Positions 33,888 through 42,377 of a DNA stretch of 53,475 nt are shown one piece after another. The stretch's first letter is position 1, and the number at the start of each line of letters is the position of its first letter. This DNA is from Chitinophagales bacterium (GTDB lineage: Bacteria > Bacteroidota > Bacteroidia > Chitinophagales > Saprospiraceae): NCBI GenBank assembly GCA_013298845.1, contig JAAFJN010000037.1, forward strand, positions 1-53,475, written 5' to 3'. The position numbers were made by a program, and so were the translations under genes. The notes beneath the pieces are model-generated. The model was given only the letters and a program-made list of their open reading frames with translations. It did not search any database and was not told where the DNA came from.

Positions 33888-34992
33888 GTAATTTTAAAAA
33901 TTGTCCTGCAACATGCTCAATTCTGAATTTGTCGAAATTACTAAACTCAAATTTATGCTGATAATTTGCATTGATAAATGCTATTGTCGCTTCAGTTTCA
34001 AATTCTCCTAACTGGTCGTTGGCTATATTTAAAATAGGTCTCTTAACCAATGAATAATCAATCAACTTCGATGGTGACTGGGTAGCCGGATCATAGGCTA
34101 TATTAACAACAAAGTCCATCGTGCTTAAAAAACCAAGTAAATCTTCTCTCGGAATATATTTTTTTACAATGATTTTACCATCTGATTTTTTAACCAGGTC
34201 CGAGATTAAATCGGCTCTTGGCGTAAAAATATAAAACCTGAAATCACGACCTGTATCCAACAGGAAACGAATAAATGGGCGTGGGTCACGTCCTCCGTTA
34301 CCTTCAATAAAAGTACCAGAAAAAGCAAAAGTAGGGATTGGGTGTGGGGTGTAAGGTTTTAAATGTTTCTCTGAGTCTTCAAATTTAAAGCCTTGGGTAA
34401 TCTCCTGAAACTTTCCGTGAAACTCCGCGTAAAAGTTCTGCTTCATGGCAATATTAGGAATGGTAATCCAATCGGCCTCCCGGCAAAACCACTTTTCAAA
34501 ATATTTAAAATAAAAAGGCTTGGGGAACCGATCTAAGTCATTACCCATAAATGCATCACCACAATCGGCAATCCATGTTTTTGCCCATTCTTTAGAACTT
34601 GATTTAGCCCAAACTGCTCCCCAGTGTACTGTATGAGGAGCCGCAATAGTAATTAATATATCGGGTACTGGTGCTTGCAATAAAACGCGTTTAACCCTCG
34701 GCATTAATAGAATATTTGGGTAGTCCAAAAGCACATTTGCAAGCCTGTACACTGCACGAAAAATAAAATTCTGGTATTTAGGCCCTTTGGGCAGTACTGG
34801 CCCCAGTGGTATAATATTAAAGCCAAATTCCGCTTGAAGGGCGTCGTGTTGTTCTGGCAAATAATGCGTCACCAACGTCACCTTGAAGCCTTGCCTGCAA
34901 AACTCCTTAACGAGTTCGGTAGTTCTGAAGGACCGGGGAGTTAATAAAGGATAAAAAGACCGGGAAACAATTGTAATATTTAAATTTTCCAC
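33862..34992 (-). CDS. Glycosyltransferase, GT4-like
   Basis: A 376-residue GT-B-like protein. NITIVSRSFYPLLTPRSFRT (5-24) is a typical GT4 opening with the variable loop that contacts the acceptor. FAFSGTFIEGNGGRDPRPFI (about 222-241) corresponds to the start of the donor domain. KKYIPREDLLGFLSTMDFVV and TQSPSKLIDYSLVKRPIL (about 307-324) are the C-terminal donor motifs, with the acidic residues of the usual E-x7-E replaced. The N-terminal half carries a cluster of hydrophobic segments and SKEWAKTWIADCGDAF. Sugar donor and acceptor are unknown. It shares one base with the asnB-like gene. Confidence 0.75.
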   Translation of the reverse strand: MENLNITIVSRSFYPLLTPRSFRTTELVKEFCRQGFKVTLVTHYLPEQHDALQAEFGFNIIPLGPVLPKGPKYQNFIFRAVYRLANVLLDYPNILLMPRVKRVLLQAPVPDILITIAAPHTVHWGAVWAKSSSKEWAKTWIADCGDAFMGNDLDRFPKPFYFKYFEKWFCREADWITIPNIAMKQNFYAEFHGKFQEITQGFKFEDSEKHLKPYTPHPIPTFAFSGTFIEGNGGRDPRPFIRFLLDTGRDFRFYIFTPRADLISDLVKKSDGKIIVKKYIPREDLLGFLSTMDFVVNIAYDPATQSPSKLIDYSLVKRPILNIANDQLGEFETEATIAFINANYQHKFEFSNFDKFRIEHVAGQFLKLHEQRRSFQ

Positions 34993-36986
34993 TAAAACTT
35001 TACTTTAAATTGCTGAGACCATTCTCCCAGCATTATCAATTTCCAATAAGTATAGTCAAACCGGGCTTGCCCATCAATTACCCGATCAATGTATTTAATG
35101 GCCTCTGGCTGTACAAATCCATTGGTCTTTTCCACAGCCTCTGCCATTTTTTTTCGAAACGCATCTGGTGCTTCCTTGGTGAGCCATTTTTTCTCAGGCG
35201 TCTCATAACCCATTTTATCAGGTCTGTTTTTAACGGCTTCCGGCATAAAATCGCTTAGTGCGTCCCGTTGAATTGATTTTCTTATACCCTTGTGCTGAAG
35301 ATATGGCAATGGTAATGACTGGGTAAACTCAACAAGCCGATGATCTAAAAACGGAACCCTGGCTTCAATGGAGTGTGACATGGAGTTGCGATCTTCCCAA
35401 CGAAGGTATTTGGGCAAGCTACTATGAAATAAGAAATGATTCGAAGTCCCCGTGACCGTTTTCAAATCATAAGGAATACTTTCATAAGGATGTGGACCAT
35501 TAAGTCTTTTGGCATCTAATAGTTTTGAAATTAGCCCTGCATATCCTAAATTATTTGACAATAACCGCCGAATATGTTTAGGCAAATGGTAATACACTGC
35601 ATACTTTAGTACATCCGAAAAGTGTGCTTTACCACCTCTGTTATCAAAAACGTCAATATCTTTTCTTAACTGGCTCCAATGTCCGGTTAAAAGTAATTCT
35701 GATAGGTAAGGCATTGAAAACTGACCATAACCACCAATATATTCATCCGCCCCTTGACCATTTATTAATACCTTAATATTATTTTTAGCGGCTTCTTCAA
35801 ATACCTTATTGGCCAATAAAGCACTTTGTGAAGTGTAAGGTTCGTCTTGATGCCAAACCATTTTTGAGGTTTGGCTTAACACATCTTCTACTGTTGGATA
35901 AATATAATGAGCCTTTACACCTAAAAACGCAACAACCTGATCCATCCATTTTCTTTCGTCAAATTCTGCATACTTTGAGCATGAAGAAAAGGTATTTTGC
36001 AAATTATTATCACCTGTACTTTTAAGCAAATGATTGATTACTCCGGCAATTGACGAAGAATCTAATCCTCCCGAAAGTGCCGTACCAATGGGAACATCGG
36101 CGCGAAGATGAATTGTTAGAGCATCTAAAAAACAGGCTTTGAATTGCGCTACTGCCTCTTCGTATGAACCTTCAAAAGTTTGTTGAACTGGTTTATACCA
36201 CCTGTTGAATGGAATGCGTTGGCCAACATTAAATGACCGCCCCCCTATTTTTTCATGATAAAAACACCCCGAAGGAAGATGCCGAACGCCCTTAAACATT
36301 GTTTCCTCGTTGTGGTCGGTTATTGAATACACCGCATAATCAGAAATTTGATGATAATTGGGTTCAGAAACCCAACCCGGCAGTGTTGTAAATTGCTTGA
36401 TTTCGGATGCAAAACACAAACTTCCAGCAGGAGATATCCAATAATACAAGGGTTTAATACCATACCGATCTCTTGTAACAAAAAGCGTCTCCTCAGCAGT
36501 ATCAAAAATTGCAAAGGCCCACATCCCTACAAAGCGATGCAGACATGAAGTCCCCCAGGTCGCATAGGCTGCCAAAATAACCTCTGTATCTGTATGCGTA
36601 TCAAATGTACATCCATGCTGCTCCAATTCTACTCTTAATTCAAGGTAATTATAAATTTCACCGTTGTAAACAATCCAATAACGCTGGTTTAGGTAGGGCA
36701 TTGGATTATGGCCTGCCGGCGAAACATCAATAATTGACAGCCTGCGTTGAGCCATTCCAAGTTGAAAACTTTGCTCGGGGAAGGCACTAATATTACCTTT
36801 CAAACCGCCTTTAATATAGGTTTCTTCCGGTGTATCATTGCCCCCAAAAAGTTGAACCTGTCCAGAAGTTGACCATAACAAATAGCCTTCATCGTCGGGA
36901 CCCCGATGCCTAATGATATTATTAAATTGTAAAAAATGTTTGGAGGTAATGTCTTTTACGGGTACAATTATGCTAATTCCGCACAT
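34992..36986 (-). CDS. AsnB-like glutamine-dependent amidotransferase
   Basis: A 664-residue member of the glutamine-hydrolysing asparagine synthase family. Cys2 after the start Met is the glutaminase nucleophile. RHRGPDDEG (26-34) and YNGEIYN (107-113) complete the Ntn-hydrolase domain. TALSGGLDSSSIAGV (302-316) is the ATP-pyrophosphatase loop of the synthetase domain, and the C-terminal SIEARVPFLDHRLVEF is typical. In polysaccharide loci such enzymes (for example WbpS of Pseudomonas) convert hexuronic acids to uronamides. Since this locus makes amino-uronic acids, that is the favoured role over asparagine synthesis. The gene is separated from the GT56-like gene by 43 bases. Confidence 0.82.
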   Translation of the reverse strand: MCGISIIVPVKDITSKHFLQFNNIIRHRGPDDEGYLLWSTSGQVQLFGGNDTPEETYIKGGLKGNISAFPEQSFQLGMAQRRLSIIDVSPAGHNPMPYLNQRYWIVYNGEIYNYLELRVELEQHGCTFDTHTDTEVILAAYATWGTSCLHRFVGMWAFAIFDTAEETLFVTRDRYGIKPLYYWISPAGSLCFASEIKQFTTLPGWVSEPNYHQISDYAVYSITDHNEETMFKGVRHLPSGCFYHEKIGGRSFNVGQRIPFNRWYKPVQQTFEGSYEEAVAQFKACFLDALTIHLRADVPIGTALSGGLDSSSIAGVINHLLKSTGDNNLQNTFSSCSKYAEFDERKWMDQVVAFLGVKAHYIYPTVEDVLSQTSKMVWHQDEPYTSQSALLANKVFEEAAKNNIKVLINGQGADEYIGGYGQFSMPYLSELLLTGHWSQLRKDIDVFDNRGGKAHFSDVLKYAVYYHLPKHIRRLLSNNLGYAGLISKLLDAKRLNGPHPYESIPYDLKTVTGTSNHFLFHSSLPKYLRWEDRNSMSHSIEARVPFLDHRLVEFTQSLPLPYLQHKGIRKSIQRDALSDFMPEAVKNRPDKMGYETPEKKWLTKEAPDAFRKKMAEAVEKTNGFVQPEAIKYIDRVIDGQARFDYTYWKLIMLGEWSQQFKVKF

Positions 36987-37029
36987 AATCTAATTTCAAA
37001 GGGTGTTTGTTAATCGGTAAAAAATTCTA

Positions 37030-38142
37030 TCAGAAAGTATAAAGATTTTCCCATAAATCAATAGTATGGGTCCATGTGAAAAACGAGTATATTTTCTGGG
37101 CATTATGACTTGATTTTTCATGTTCGGTAACAACCTGCACAATAACTTTTTCCAGGGTAGCACTTAAATTTTCAAATGAAACCGGGGTATAATATAAATC
37201 CAAATCATTAAATTCAGGGTAATTCAGCCATTCTCCTAAAAGCATGATTGTTCCAGCATATAATGACTCTGTAATGGAAGCCGACAATGCATCATTAACC
37301 TGCATATTTATCTCAATATCCATATTGAGTTTAAACTCAGCCAATTCATCATCTGAGAACCGATTCAAAATGAGTTCCCCCTTTATTTCCGAATTCACCA
37401 ATTCCGATTCAATTTGAGACTTATAATTTTCACTTAATCCATACGTCAATGGAACAAACACATTTAATACCTCTTTAATGTGCGTTGGTAATACCGACAG
37501 TGAATTAATTATTTCAAAATGCTGCTGTGATACATGACCATTGTATCCAATACATAAATTAATCTTAGTATAATCGATTTTTTTTGAGCGCAGTACTGAT
37601 GTTTTATGTGCCTCCAGAACTTCCAGATTTTTAAGTCCGAACCTTGAGGGATGTACTTTATTCAAATATTCCGGATATTTCGTACTAAAATTATTATGTA
37701 AAGATCTGACCATGGAAATACGATCGGTATTTTGCAGTAATGGTGCAATTGGATCATGGACAACCGGATTTACATTCAAAATATCCGCCCCCCAAAAAGT
37801 ACAAACCAAATATGCCCCACTTTGCTTAATATCATCAACAAACTGGTTATAAAATGAGTAAACAGCATGGATATTGATAATGTCTCCAGGCTTTACCACC
37901 TCTTTTAAAAACCTTCTGACAAAGTATTTAGAGGTTAATCTGCGTGATATTTTTTGGCTCAGCAAATACTTGCTTCCCCAAAAATAGGTAAATGGCTCAA
38001 CCCTGTTTGTATCAAAATTATATGAATTGGCAGTTCTGAAATCGTGCAATAACACATTCCATCCTCTATCTCTTAGTCTTTTGCCCAATTCACTTAATAA
38101 AAAATCATTGTAAAGGCTCCCAACCAGGTGTATAGTCCTCAT
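37030..38142 (-). CDS. Probable glycosyltransferase, resembling GT56 (WecF-type)
   Basis: A 370-residue soluble protein without an obvious signal. LVCTFWGADILN (about 131-142) and NLCIGYNGHVSQQHFEII (about 198-215), followed by NVFVPLTYGLSENYKSQIES, follow the order and spacing of the VIWGADLY, GNSxxPxNNH and VPLSYG blocks seen in WecF, the TDP-Fuc4NAc:lipid II transferase of family GT56. LGEWLNYPEFNDLDLYYTP near 304-322 would then be the late conserved region. The match is from memory of motif order, not from an alignment. The donor in this organism is unknown. The gene overlaps the nucleotidyltransferase gene by 4 bases. Confidence 0.55.
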   Translation of the reverse strand: MRTIHLVGSLYNDFLLSELGKRLRDRGWNVLLHDFRTANSYNFDTNRVEPFTYFWGSKYLLSQKISRRLTSKYFVRRFLKEVVKPGDIINIHAVYSFYNQFVDDIKQSGAYLVCTFWGADILNVNPVVHDPIAPLLQNTDRISMVRSLHNNFSTKYPEYLNKVHPSRFGLKNLEVLEAHKTSVLRSKKIDYTKINLCIGYNGHVSQQHFEIINSLSVLPTHIKEVLNVFVPLTYGLSENYKSQIESELVNSEIKGELILNRFSDDELAEFKLNMDIEINMQVNDALSASITESLYAGTIMLLGEWLNYPEFNDLDLYYTPVSFENLSATLEKVIVQVVTEHEKSSHNAQKIYSFFTWTHTIDLWENLYTF

Positions 38143-39194
38143 TTTACTTTGATATTGGTTAAATATTCATTCCAGTCTCCCATATCTTTCCACGAACCTT
38201 CACTTACAGGAAAAACCCCTACGTTTCCCCCTTTATCTTTAATCTTTTCAATCAGGTGTGTAATATGCAAAAACTCATTATCGATGATTTCATTCAGGGT
38301 TTCTGGCTCTAAAATATACATGCCTGTATTGATTTTGAATGTAATATCCGGCTTTTCCTGTAATCGCAGCAATTGACCATTTTCATCCGTTTCAATTGTC
38401 CCATAAGGAATATGGTAGTTTTTTACCGCAGCGACAATCGTAATATCATGATTGTTTTCTTTGTGAAATTTAAGAATTGCTGAATAATCAGCGTCAATGA
38501 TAATATCACAGTTAGTTACAAAAAATGTCTCTTGCAGTTTGCCTTTAAGTAGCCCCAAACTCCCGGCCGTACCCAGTGGCCTTGCTTCAATAATGTACTC
38601 AATATCAGTATCAGGTAAGTTTTCTGAAAGGTAGTATTTGATTAAATCTGCTTTGTAGTTTATAGATATGATAAATTGATCGCTTCCAAAATGGACAAAA
38701 CGCTCAATGATGTCTTCAATCATTGTTTTATCGGTAAGCGGCACAAGTGGCTTTGGAATTACATAGGTCAAAGGTTTAAGCCTGGTTCCAAAACCACCGG
38801 CCATAATCACAACCGGTAATTTAAAGGTTTCAACAGGTATGTCCTGATTTTTGCCAAACAGATCTTCCCAAAAATAAATATTTGATAATTCATTTTCGGT
38901 TGTCAGTTCAGGGCAAATTTCCATCCTGTACTCCAACATCATTTGCTTAACAAATTCGATGGAGTCCCCTTTTTGAGCATATTTAATCTTTGAACGAAGT
39001 ATTTTAGAAATAGGCGTTGACAGATTGATAGATTTGATAATTGCCCTTTGCATATCACCAACGCTAACCAACCCCGAAAATGCCCCTTCTTTTGTTACGA
39101 TCAGCAGTTTACGCCCAACCGTATCCATGTACTTTAACGTTTCAAGGATTGAAACATTCTCATCTATTAAAATTTCCTTTTCACGGTTTTGCAT
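38139..39194 (-). CDS. CBS-domain sugar nucleotidyltransferase, PtmE-like
   Basis: About 351 residues from ATG 39194, which lies 11 bases after the upstream stop. The frame extends to 39242 but would then overlap neuD. Residues 5-110 form two CBS repeats (LIDENVSILETLKYMDTVGR and the KGDSIEFVKQMMLEYRMEIC segment). Residues 127-350 form a nucleotidyltransferase with VVIMAGGFGTRLKPLTYVIP (128-147). YKADLIKYYLSENL and NCDIIIDADY (the metal-binding Asp region) follow. This architecture is known from PtmE of Campylobacter, which makes GDP-glucosamine. Here the sugar and nucleotide are unknown. Adjacent neuD- and GT56-like genes suggest a dedicated three-gene branch making and transferring one activated amino sugar. 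Confidence 0.82.
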   Translation of the reverse strand: MQNREKEILIDENVSILETLKYMDTVGRKLLIVTKEGAFSGLVSVGDMQRAIIKSINLSTPISKILRSKIKYAQKGDSIEFVKQMMLEYRMEICPELTTENELSNIYFWEDLFGKNQDIPVETFKLPVVIMAGGFGTRLKPLTYVIPKPLVPLTDKTMIEDIIERFVHFGSDQFIISINYKADLIKYYLSENLPDTDIEYIIEARPLGTAGSLGLLKGKLQETFFVTNCDIIIDADYSAILKFHKENNHDITIVAAVKNYHIPYGTIETDENGQLLRLQEKPDITFKINTGMYILEPETLNEIIDNEFLHITHLIEKIKDKGGNVGVFPVSEGSWKDMGDWNEYLTNIKVK

Positions 39195-39204
39195 ATTGCA
39201 AAAA

Positions 39205-39828
39205 TTATTTACGGCGCATTTCACGCCCTGGATTACCAACAATTATAGTATTGTCGGGAAAATTACTGACTACAACACATCCGGCTCCAATGATAACATT
39301 ATTGCCAATTGATACGCCATTTTTTATCACTGCATTGGCGCCAATAAACGAATAACTCCCAATACTTACACCTCCGGCAATAACAGCCCCAGGAGCGACA
39401 TGGGTAAATTCGCCTATTTTTGTTTCATGCTCAACAATTGCGCCTGTATTTATTATACATCCCTTCTCCACTTCTGCCAAAATATTGACGCTGGCTAATT
39501 TACCGATATATGCCCCTTGTCCAATTTTAGAAAATTTACTTACCTGAGCACTTGGATCAATGACGGTAAGAACGTGCTTATGGTTTTTTTCAAAAATTGA
39601 AAAGAGTTTAGAACGTATTTTATTGTCGCCAATACCAAGAATAAACGCCTCAATTCTGGATTCAGAGAAAAACATTTCATCTCCTTCGAACCCTCCGTGT
39701 ACTAATCCCAGTGGATTGGTAACTGCTGGAAACTTTTCCAGGTAATAACGTACATCAATTCCGGAACTTATTGCAGATTCTGCGACAACTAAGCCATGCC
39801 CCGAATAACCAGCAATTCCAACAATCAT
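39205..39828 (-). CDS. NeuD/PglD-family sugar O- or N-acyltransferase
   Basis: A 207-residue acyltransferase of the NeuD/PglD group. An N-terminal Rossmann-like part (VGIAGYSGHGLVVAESAISS, 3-22) binds the sugar nucleotide. A left-handed beta helix follows from about residue 95: KIGQGAYIGKLASVNILAEV, GCIINTGAIVEHETKIGEFT, HVAPGAVIAGGVSIGSYSFI and SIGNNVIIGAGCVVVSNFPD. The His in VEHETKIG (about 133-140) is the predicted catalytic base. PglD and relatives acetylate a 4-amino sugar nucleotide. It overlaps the flippase gene by 4 bases and precedes the CBS-nucleotidyltransferase by 11 bases. Confidence 0.85.
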   Translation of the reverse strand: MIVGIAGYSGHGLVVAESAISSGIDVRYYLEKFPAVTNPLGLVHGGFEGDEMFFSESRIEAFILGIGDNKIRSKLFSIFEKNHKHVLTVIDPSAQVSKFSKIGQGAYIGKLASVNILAEVEKGCIINTGAIVEHETKIGEFTHVAPGAVIAGGVSIGSYSFIGANAVIKNGVSIGNNVIIGAGCVVVSNFPDNTIIVGNPGREMRRK

Positions 39829-41273
39829 TTTGACCGGATTTGGTTAAACTTAGCGATTGCAATATTTTTCAGATACAGATAATCTCTGTTTTTCAATACC
39901 TCTGATAATGTGATAAAAGCCAAAGTTGATACTGTGATCTTTGTAAAAATTCTAACTACCGGATCGGTTAACCCCCAACCTACAATTACGTTTGCCCAAA
40001 GCACAACCGAGGTCAACAAGAATATCGGAAGAATATTCAGAAACGCATCTTTTATCGAAAACCCTAAAAGTTTGGCCAGGCTATTTGTGTAAATGATATA
40101 CATGATTACAGTATTGGCTATCATTGCAACAATCATGTACGAAATCCCCCAGAAATAGCCCACAAATAATGCAGGAAATGTAAGTAATTGAAACACAAAC
40201 TGCGTTTTCAAATAAATATCTGACCGGCCTAAAACATTTATTGTATTTATGGTTATAGAATTTAAAGGGTGCATAATTCCAATTCCGCACAAAAGGGTAA
40301 GGAACCCGGCAGCAGGGAGCCATTTTTCACCAATAAGCAAATAAATAAAATCGCTCGAATTGGACATTAACTGGAACATCATAAAGAAGACAATCATACA
40401 CGCAACTCTTAATAAACGCTGAAAGACCGCTAAAAACTGTACCTTATCATGTTGTATTTTGGATAAAACAGGAAAAACTACAGTGGTAATAATGCTCTCT
40501 ATGTTCTGGCTCGCTAAGTTCTTAAATAGTTCGGCCCGATTATAAAACCCCAACGTGACCGCACTGAATATTCTGCCAATCAACACCAGGTAAAGATTAT
40601 TAAAAAATGTGCCGATTAAGCCACTCACCAATAAATTAGATCCGAATTTAAAATTTTTAATAAATGATGACTTGATAAATACTTTAGCCGGAGTCCATTT
40701 ATTTGTAACCCAAAAATAAATTGCACTTATTGAATCTCTGAATAAAATTTTTGCCACCAAACTCCATACTCCCCAGCCAGTAGCAGCCATACACAGGCTT
40801 ATTATCCCCGAAACAGTGACCGACAATATGGCTCCTTTGCTCTGAAGTTGAAAATTCAGGTTTCGCAGGTTAATTGTCCTTTGAATAAAAGAAAGCGAGT
40901 TAATGATGATACCCAGTGCTAAAATTTTTAATAAACTTTCTAACTGTGGCTCTTTGAAAAAAGCAGATACCCAGGCAGCAGTAGAGAAAACAGTAAAAAA
41001 AACAATAACACCAACCCCTAAATTAAAATAAAATATTGTTGAGTAATCATCATTTGTAACGTCCTTCTGCCGAACCAAAGATTGACTTAAGCCACTATTA
41101 ACCAAAAGGTCCGAAATAGTAATTACGATAGTCAACATTCCTAACAGACCGAAATCTGAGGGGTCTAGTAACCTGGCCAAAACTATGCCAATGAAAAACT
41201 CAAAGGCCAGAATATAAAACCGGCCAATGGAAGTCCAAATGACTCCTTTCAATACCTGTGGTAAGAGTGACAT
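39825..41273 (-). CDS. wzx: Wzx-type flippase, PST/WzxC family
   Basis: A 482-residue multi-pass membrane protein of the MOP superfamily that moves lipid-linked repeat units across the inner membrane. The start GVIWTSIGRFYILAFEFFIG (10-29) and LLDPSDFGLLGMLTIVIT (35-52) are the WzxC/TuaB signature of this branch, and SGLSQSLVRQKDVTNDDY (58-75) follows as expected. About 12-14 hydrophobic helices are visible. It stands next to the Wzz-like gene (1-base spacing) and overlaps neuD by 4 bases. The pairing with a Wzy-like polymerase supports a Wzx/Wzy pathway. Confidence 0.9.
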   Translation of the reverse strand: MSLLPQVLKGVIWTSIGRFYILAFEFFIGIVLARLLDPSDFGLLGMLTIVITISDLLVNSGLSQSLVRQKDVTNDDYSTIFYFNLGVGVIVFFTVFSTAAWVSAFFKEPQLESLLKILALGIIINSLSFIQRTINLRNLNFQLQSKGAILSVTVSGIISLCMAATGWGVWSLVAKILFRDSISAIYFWVTNKWTPAKVFIKSSFIKNFKFGSNLLVSGLIGTFFNNLYLVLIGRIFSAVTLGFYNRAELFKNLASQNIESIITTVVFPVLSKIQHDKVQFLAVFQRLLRVACMIVFFMMFQLMSNSSDFIYLLIGEKWLPAAGFLTLLCGIGIMHPLNSITINTINVLGRSDIYLKTQFVFQLLTFPALFVGYFWGISYMIVAMIANTVIMYIIYTNSLAKLLGFSIKDAFLNILPIFLLTSVVLWANVIVGWGLTDPVVRIFTKITVSTLAFITLSEVLKNRDYLYLKNIAIAKFNQIRSK

Positions 41274-41274
41274 T

Positions 41275-42372
41275 TTACGGCTGTAAGGTATCTACAATTA
41301 CTTTCCTCACCACTATTAAAGATACACTAGTTGCAATCCCAAAGCCCAAAGCCCAAAGCAATAGTTTTGATCTCGAAATCGGATTTCTTGACAACGGTGG
41401 CACGGCCTTATCAATCAATTGAATATAAGGCGTATTTGATTTTAAAGCAAAATTCGCCAATTCCAAATTCTTTACAGATTCGCCGTACATCATGGTCAGC
41501 AGGTGTTTCTCCCGATCATACCTTTGGGATGTAACCTTGTCTGCATTAAGTAAAACTGAATGGCTAGCATCGTCGAAGGCGGCTTTCCGAGATTCAATCG
41601 TATTAAGTGCTCTGCGAATTGAATCTGTTTTTGCTTTTACAATCTGGTAAGTTGCTGAGTTTTTTTCAATTGTTTTCTCAATATAAAAACGGCTTAGTAC
41701 CTCATAGAAATTATTCAATAGCACAATGGCCATCTCCTCCGTTTGGCACGAAACCTTGAAATTCATAACACCACTTTTTTTATCATATCCTACCGAAAAA
41801 ATGGGAAGGTGTACTTCTGAACCATTTAATAAACCCATTAAGTGTTTTACTGCCGAATACTCAAGTGTTGTAAAACTATCAATTTCGGCTCTGGTGAACC
41901 GAAATCCGTTTAGGGATGGTTTTCCTTCTTTAATCTTTTGTTTACTCCATACCTCTTCATTTACTTTCTCTACGTCAATCAAATGATTTCCTAAAAAATC
42001 ACTTTTCCCATTCACAGTAGCTTTAGTTAGTAGCACCTCGCCGATAATTCGCATTGACTTAGATAAAGCAACAATTTTGTCATAATTGTCTTCTGCTTCA
42101 CCAGCACCTAATGAACTCAAAAGGCCACCAATATTTAGCCCGCCGCCGCCTTTGCCATCATCTATCATAAAGGTTACTTTGGCAGAATACGTTGCTTTCA
42201 TCTTGGAATATTCCACCGCTTTCCAGCCAATAAAGGGGATACAGCATAGCGCAATCCAGAATTTTTTCTGCCAAATTTCCAAAATATATTCGCGGAGCAG
42301 TACAATCAACTCCCGCAACGTCATTTCACTTGTTTCGACCTGATGATTATTATTTGTTGGCATCCTTTCCAT
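41275..42372 (-). CDS. wzz: Wzz-like chain-length/co-polymerase protein
   Basis: A 365-residue polysaccharide co-polymerase. A first membrane helix lies near 36-52 (KKFWIALCCIPFIGWKA and following), and a second near 335-355 (SRSKLLLWALGFGIATSVSL). A long periplasmic region lies between them, ending with the proline-rich segment AVPPLSRNPISRSK, which is the family signature just before the second helix. No BY-kinase domain follows, so this is the Wzz/PCP-1 form rather than Wzc. A second ATG at 42363 (MPTNNN) is an alternative start. It lies 5 bases downstream of the SLBB export gene. Confidence 0.85.
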   Translation of the reverse strand: MERMPTNNNHQVETSEMTLRELIVLLREYILEIWQKKFWIALCCIPFIGWKAVEYSKMKATYSAKVTFMIDDGKGGGGLNIGGLLSSLGAGEAEDNYDKIVALSKSMRIIGEVLLTKATVNGKSDFLGNHLIDVEKVNEEVWSKQKIKEGKPSLNGFRFTRAEIDSFTTLEYSAVKHLMGLLNGSEVHLPIFSVGYDKKSGVMNFKVSCQTEEMAIVLLNNFYEVLSRFYIEKTIEKNSATYQIVKAKTDSIRRALNTIESRKAAFDDASHSVLLNADKVTSQRYDREKHLLTMMYGESVKNLELANFALKSNTPYIQLIDKAVPPLSRNPISRSKLLLWALGFGIATSVSLIVVRKVIVDTLQP

Positions 42373-42377
42373 TGTTA

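Noticed and set aside
38139-39828. Legionaminic or pseudaminic acid pathway
   Set aside because: The CBS-nucleotidyltransferase and NeuD-like protein fit, but no synthase, hydrolysing epimerase or CMP-transferase is in the window.
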